Source of the DNA: Phialocephala subalpina
Lineage: Eukaryota; Ascomycota; Leotiomycetes; Helotiales; Mollisiaceae
Length of the DNA stretch: 64,000 bases
Direction: 5' to 3'
NCBI GenBank assembly: GCA_900073065.1
Contig: FJOG01000017.1
Coordinates: 248,001-312,000, forward strand
Shown piece by piece: positions 62,322 to 64,000 of the stretch. Numbering within the stretch: the first letter of the stretch is position 1; each line of letters begins with the position of its first letter. The position numbers were made by a program, and so were the translations under genes. Under the pieces are notes generated by a model, which saw only the letters and a program-made list of their open reading frames with translations, was not told where the DNA came from and made no database searches.

Positions 62322-64000
62322 TTCTTCTATGTTAATACAAAATTCGAAATGCCTCGGAAAGCCATCTTCCCGAGCACATATCATGGACATACGGCGTTGT
62401 TATTTCATTGGAGTTTAGTCACGCAGAATATGAAGCGTTTGGGAAATACACAGCATGCATGCAAGGCAACAGCGATGAGTCTGGAGTTTGGGAAGGGAAT
62501 TTTTCCCGACGGTGTGTTTCTTCATCGTCCACCTGATTCTTGTCTGTTTGGGACGAGATGTCGGATGATGGATGGAGTCAGGATGGGATGGAGATCGAGA
62601 GGGAAGGAAGGAAACAGAAACACCGGATAGTATGAGACCCGAATTACATACGATCGGGCGAGGAGGAGAAACATAGTATGGAAGAGATGATATCCGGACA
62701 AGACTTGTAGTTGATAGTAGTGTAATGAGATAAAAAATAATGACGGCACTTTCCCGTTCATATTCGTCTCCTTTCCCTATCACGAGGTTTGATCCGGCTC
62801 GGATTCAGCGCGACTCGCGAGCACTCCTTTCGAATTTCTACTCCGAATCCCAACAAGCTGGAAAGTTGAGGGGAAATTAGGATTGGGATCGACTCGTATC
62901 CGTCTCTTGACACAGACCATGTCATGTCCAAACACACCGCAGCAGGTCCAAGCTCTCATCCCGTCAAGTTTTAACTTTCATCTAACTTCAACCATCTAAG
63001 GTTTGAGTCAATATTTCGTGATTTATTCTCCGATGGCAGTGTCATGTGCCAGTATTTTAACTTTGAAGGCTAACTTGGTGCTTGGAAATTCAAATCATGA
63101 GAGCGATCGAGGTCAAAGCACAAATCGCACGAGCACGCGTCAAGCGCACGGAAGATCTCCGGATCGTCATTCGTTTGTTTCCGTTTTTGTCGATGGGATT
63201 TTTTTGACGAGAGGAAAATGTCCAAGCTCCAAGTGGACTTTTTCGAAACGGGGAAAATGAAACGAGTGGCGAAGTTGGCGGAGAAAAGGAGGAAAGGATG
63301 GATGTGGGGAGGAGGTGGATGATAGAAGCTTGAAACTCACCGAGTAAACATGGCAGGCAAGATCGCTGCTCTTTCTTCACGATACTGGAGAGTCAAGACG
63401 AGATGCAGAAGTGAAAGCAAGTAAGAGTCTAATTTTGGGTGTTTAGATGTACTTATCCTCTGCCGCTTGAATCGATCGAGTTGTTGAGAACTTGCTCATG
63501 CAATTACGGCGCTTAAATCCAAACCGTATCGTACAGATTCGTAGAAGAGGCTCGAGCACATCGTAAAATTTCGAGGTGCAAGTTCTCCCTCCCCCCCCCC
63601 ACTGTTGAACTCTGGTACGGGGCAGTTGGTGGCTGCTGCTGCGAGTCATATACCCCACCATGAAAGTGGATGCTGGGTGCGTCCGCAGGTGCGGGTTGAA
63701 ACTTTGAGGGAAGAAATGCAGAGCACGTTTTGGATAGAGGTTGTGGTTCGTTGTACAGAGTGAGATTGCAGGGGGTTTGCGTGCCTGTACTTGAGTTTGT
63801 CAGAACTGTGTATAACCTTACAGTACATGAAGATGTTAAACGAGGAGGTAGAAGATGAGGAAAGTATATTTTGAGATGAGATGAGATTAGATCGGACGGG
63901 ATGGTATGGTGACTAAATGGTGACAGAGCATGGAAGTCTGTGAAGAAGGGTAAGAATAGCAAGGAATGGAGAACAGACTCTGCAATAATCCAAGCACATT
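62322..64000. other. Gene-free right end
   Basis: 1.7 kb downstream of sskB. Frames of up to about 150 codons occur on the minus strand (63513-63962) but have no domain. A run of ten or more C residues occurs near 63590. If a gene begins beyond the right edge, this could hold its promoter. Confidence 0.5.

Overview
This window is nuclear DNA of a filamentous ascomycete (Pezizomycotina). The genes are interrupted by short introns of about 45-100 nt with GT...AG borders and CTAAC/CTGAC-like branch sites. The identifiable genes are all fungal: Mediator 16, an Hst3/4-type sirtuin, Sld3, an SskB-type MAPKKK and two galactosaminogalactan genes. My best guess is a member of the Leotiomycetes, but that is inference from the general feel of the proteins and was not tested. 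One run of 404 Ns (40375-40778) shows the source is a draft assembly.

Layout, left to right. (1) 1-13177: a divergent pair, a partial Agd3-type polysaccharide deacetylase on the minus strand and a giant (about 2,980 residue) membrane-embedded GT4 glycosyltransferase of the Gtb3 type on the plus strand, separated by 1.6 kb. In Aspergillus fumigatus these two genes lie in the galactosaminogalactan (GAG) exopolysaccharide cluster with uge3, sph3 and ega3, so the rest of such a cluster may lie just beyond the left edge. (2) 13178-15752: gene-free. (3) 15753-17647: a Mep2-type ammonium transporter on the minus strand. (4) 17648-27111: 9.5 kb without a convincing gene, carrying a long hairpin at 26691-26878 and several regularly placed TATA boxes. 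(5) 27112-37858: a compact housekeeping block of MED16 (-), sirtuin (+), a perfect 250-bp tandem duplication, Apq12-like (+), GPN3 (-) and S-adenosylmethionine synthetase (+). (6) 39449-41439: a prenylcysteine-oxidase-like flavoprotein broken by the N gap and by a disrupted frame. (7) 41440-45736: mostly gene-free, with a degenerate 200-bp tandem repeat. (8) 45737-49132: a long coiled-coil protein. (9) 49133-52396: gene-free, with degenerate repeats and a possible small Ser/Lys-rich gene. (10) 52397-62321: an AT-hook disordered protein (-), Sld3 (-) and an SskB/Ssk2-type MAPKKK (+), the last two head to head.

Functionally, the left end is an accessory exopolysaccharide locus: Gtb3 would polymerise and export the chain and Agd3 would deacetylate it outside the cell to make it adhesive. 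The remainder is core cell biology: transcription (MED16), chromatin (sirtuin), nuclear envelope (Apq12), RNA polymerase II assembly (GPN3), methyl-donor supply, replication firing (Sld3) and osmostress signalling (SskB). Exon boundaries were derived by hand from splice signals with reading-phase bookkeeping. For agd3, gtb3, the transporter, MED16, the sirtuin, apq12, gpn3, SAM synthetase, sld3 and sskB all exon lengths sum in frame.
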